Of a stretch of 64,000 bases of DNA, positions 61,901 through 64,000 are shown piece after piece; position 1 is the stretch's first letter; every line of letters starts with the position of its first letter. Both the position numbers and the translations under genes were made by a program. The stretch covers positions 930,001 to 994,000 of the forward strand of contig PTEX01000004.1 in NCBI GenBank assembly GCA_003342815.1, given 5' to 3'. Below the pieces are notes generated by a model. That model had not been told where the DNA came from and ran no database searches. It saw nothing but the letters and a program-made list of their open reading frames with translations. Source of the stretch: Eudromia elegans. Its lineage: Eukaryota > Chordata > Aves > Tinamiformes > Tinamidae.

Positions 61901-64000
61901 TATGTCTAGCTGGATCTTGAGACTGACCAACATTTTATTATATCAAAAGAACACCAGTATCATGTATATAGTAAAAAATAGTTTCTCTCAAAAAACCCTT
62001 TTGAAATCATTGTGGACACAGGTATAAGCAATACAGACTGCATAAAAAACACAAGGAAGAAAGATGTAAATCAAAGTAGGTCAAATAATGCTTGAAGAAG
62101 CAAAAAGAAATATTTCAAGACATGTAATAACATGAGGCACGAGTTACAAGTGAGGTAATGAAATATATTCATTTTTGGCAGGGAATTCTGTGACATTATT
62201 AGGAAAGAATATCTTTCTAAACACCAGTCAGAAGCTGAACACAAATTAATTTGGAATCCACACTAACTGAACAGCTGGATCCAGAAAACAAATGTGGATA
62301 GTTCACAATGACAAACTCCAGCCATTGAAGTTTTTGAACAATTTCCCTATTTTGGGCTCAGCCAAAAGTTACAAAACCCTTGATGTTTCTTAGCAGTTTT
62401 CCTGGAAGGAATGGCCATAGAACAGCATTTGCTAAGCTCCATAAGTTCTTTCAACATTAAAAAGAAATTATTTCAAGCTTTAGGATGGCATTTGAACCCA
62501 GCCAGATATTGGCAACTAACTCATTGAATCTTACCCTAGCACAGCATCGGAAAGAAGAAAAGACTGAGGTAAAAAGGCACGACACCAAGCCAGTTCTCTG
62601 CACCGAGGAGCAGATTTCATGACTAACTTTCAGCTCTCAGCATTCACCGTAGCATTGTAGCCAGGGTCACCACGGTGCTGAAGAGGAGGACATGGTAACA
62701 CACAAGACAGGAAGGCAAAAAACAACACCAAAAAACAAGAAGATTCATGACTGAATCTGGAGCCTTTGCAGGGTTTAATATATCTCCTTAGTGATCTTAA
62801 TTGCACATCAATCTTCTTCAACTGGAGAATGAGGAAAACGTGAGATTCTCCAGCTCGGCACAGAGGGCAAACTGAAGAGAAGGAGAAAAGAAGGGCATGC
62901 TCTATCCAAACTGGATTTTCTCCCTCTCACAACAAAATCACAAGAAGCTTTTCCTTGGTGCTTGCCAGCACAGGAAAATTACTACAGAACAAATCAGAAT
63001 GTGACTTTACAGCACTCTGTCCCTAATTCCCTTATTCTATACTTCAAGTTCCTTTTGGCAGTTAAGCTTAATCCACTTCTAACCCACACAAAAGCATGTT
63101 CAGGGCAGGTGCCCACGCAAGGAATTAGTGCAGAGTAAGTACACTAAGCTAACAAGACCTCAGCACAAGGTTCTTCATCAACCTTGACTGCCAATGTCAT
63201 TCTTGGTATTCACAGAGACTTAAATTGCCAAATTGCAGGTAGGAGAAAGAATTATGTAAATATCTTTCCACTCCTATGAGTCAAAGAAAGGTAAGAATTC
63301 TGCTCTGCTGGCAGCCCTATCCAAGCTGTACAGCCATATGCAGAGTTGTTTATGCAAGATAATCTAAGGCCCAATCCTTTCTATGCTTAGATAGACCAAA
63401 CACTAATGGCTCCTCATGAGAAAAAAAACAGACTCTATAACTCCTTTAAACTATGCCTGATTTACATGGTCCTCAATAAAACATTTACATTTCTCACTAT
63501 AAACAACTTATCCATGCAATAAAAATTGCACAGATAATTTTTGATTATATTCCAGACTTTACAAATCTAGTTTGGAAGACTTATGTAATCAACAGACAGT
63601 TTATCAGTACGCATGACCTTGCCCGTAATTTATCCCATAAATTCAAAATCAGTAGAGTTGAGATGAACGTTTCATACTCTATTCTCAGAGTCTGCATTCC
63701 TAAAGAAATGCCAAAACAGAAATGTCAGGTAACATTAATTCCATCCCTATTTATAATATTATGTGCTCAGAGAAACATAGAGTGAAAAACACACACATAC
63801 TCTGCAGTGAGGAGTATTCCACGTGTGCAATGAAAGAGGGTTGTGCTGTGAAGTTCATGCCTTATAACTGACTTATTTCCCTGCCTAAGGTTTGGGGAGG
63901 TCAAAAACTTCTCCATAGCCTTAAATGGATACTGTCAGAATTAAAGTTATCTGCTAGATCATGCTGGGAATAAGTAACACACTTTCACAACCTTTTAAAC

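Larger units (their letters stand above)
55801..64000. other. Long unique non-coding stretch
   Basis: AT-rich sequence with no gene supported. It holds a 16-bp tandem duplication at 56108-56139, an AT-rich patch near 57178-57231, an A14 run at 58973-58986 and a GC patch near 60660-60730. A weak MIR-like stretch (CCAAGGTCATCTAGCCAAGG) lies near 56192. A short piece (GGCCTGATTTCCAAATCCAC) at about 61600 recalls the ancient repeat seen at 35.3 kb. Confidence 0.45.

Noticed and set aside
1..64000. tRNA, rRNA, CRISPR, operons, bacterial promoters or integrated viral genes
   Set aside because: No cloverleaf, direct-repeat/spacer array, polycistronic coding or viral protein signatures were seen on either strand. 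Retroviral LTR pairs were looked for by eye and not found.

Overview
The window looks like non-coding DNA from a bird, either intergenic or deep intronic. The clearest evidence is a set of 5'-truncated CR1 LINE insertions. One of them ends in the tandem ATTCTATG-type octamers typical of avian CR1 3' ends. Interspersed repeats are sparse, the background is AT-rich and CpG-poor, and there are several old, diverged MIR/CORE-SINE-like fragments. A turtle or crocodilian source cannot be excluded, because CR1 and MIR occur there too, but the low repeat density fits a bird best. Nothing prokaryotic or viral was seen.

I could not support a single protein-coding gene, tRNA, rRNA or known ncRNA. The longest open frames are 120-170 codons. 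They resemble no family I recognise, often overlap open frames on the other strand, and are about what chance gives in 64 kb. The only reading frames of clear protein ancestry are the C-terminal tails of CR1 ORF2, the reverse-transcriptase polyprotein, at 15944-16087 and 22873-22995 and in the older copy ending at 41090.

Layout. At 0-12 kb there is unique AT-rich DNA, a diverged three-copy tandem repeat near 1.4 kb, TA and CA microsatellites, and a MIR-like fragment near 10.0 kb. At 12-13 kb there is a CpG-bearing block with an RFX-like motif that looks like a conserved enhancer, followed by long polypurine tracts. At 15.9-23.1 kb there are three CR1 fragments and several poly-A runs. At 25-36 kb there are GC-richer islets at 25.1 and 31.3 kb, enhancer-like blocks near 30.0 and 32.5 kb, and an ancient amniote repeat at 35.3 kb. 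At 38.8-49.6 kb there are four MIR-like fragments, one old CR1 and one enhancer-like block. At 50.4-50.8 kb an enhancer-like block with a perfect hairpin sits beside a 46-base assembly gap. From 51 to 64 kb the sequence is mostly unique, with A-rich runs and a C-rich islet at 55.5 kb.

No genes work together here. If the window has a function it is most likely regulatory, and cross-species alignment would be the decisive test. I found no convincing new biological system. The entries below are ranked with that in mind.
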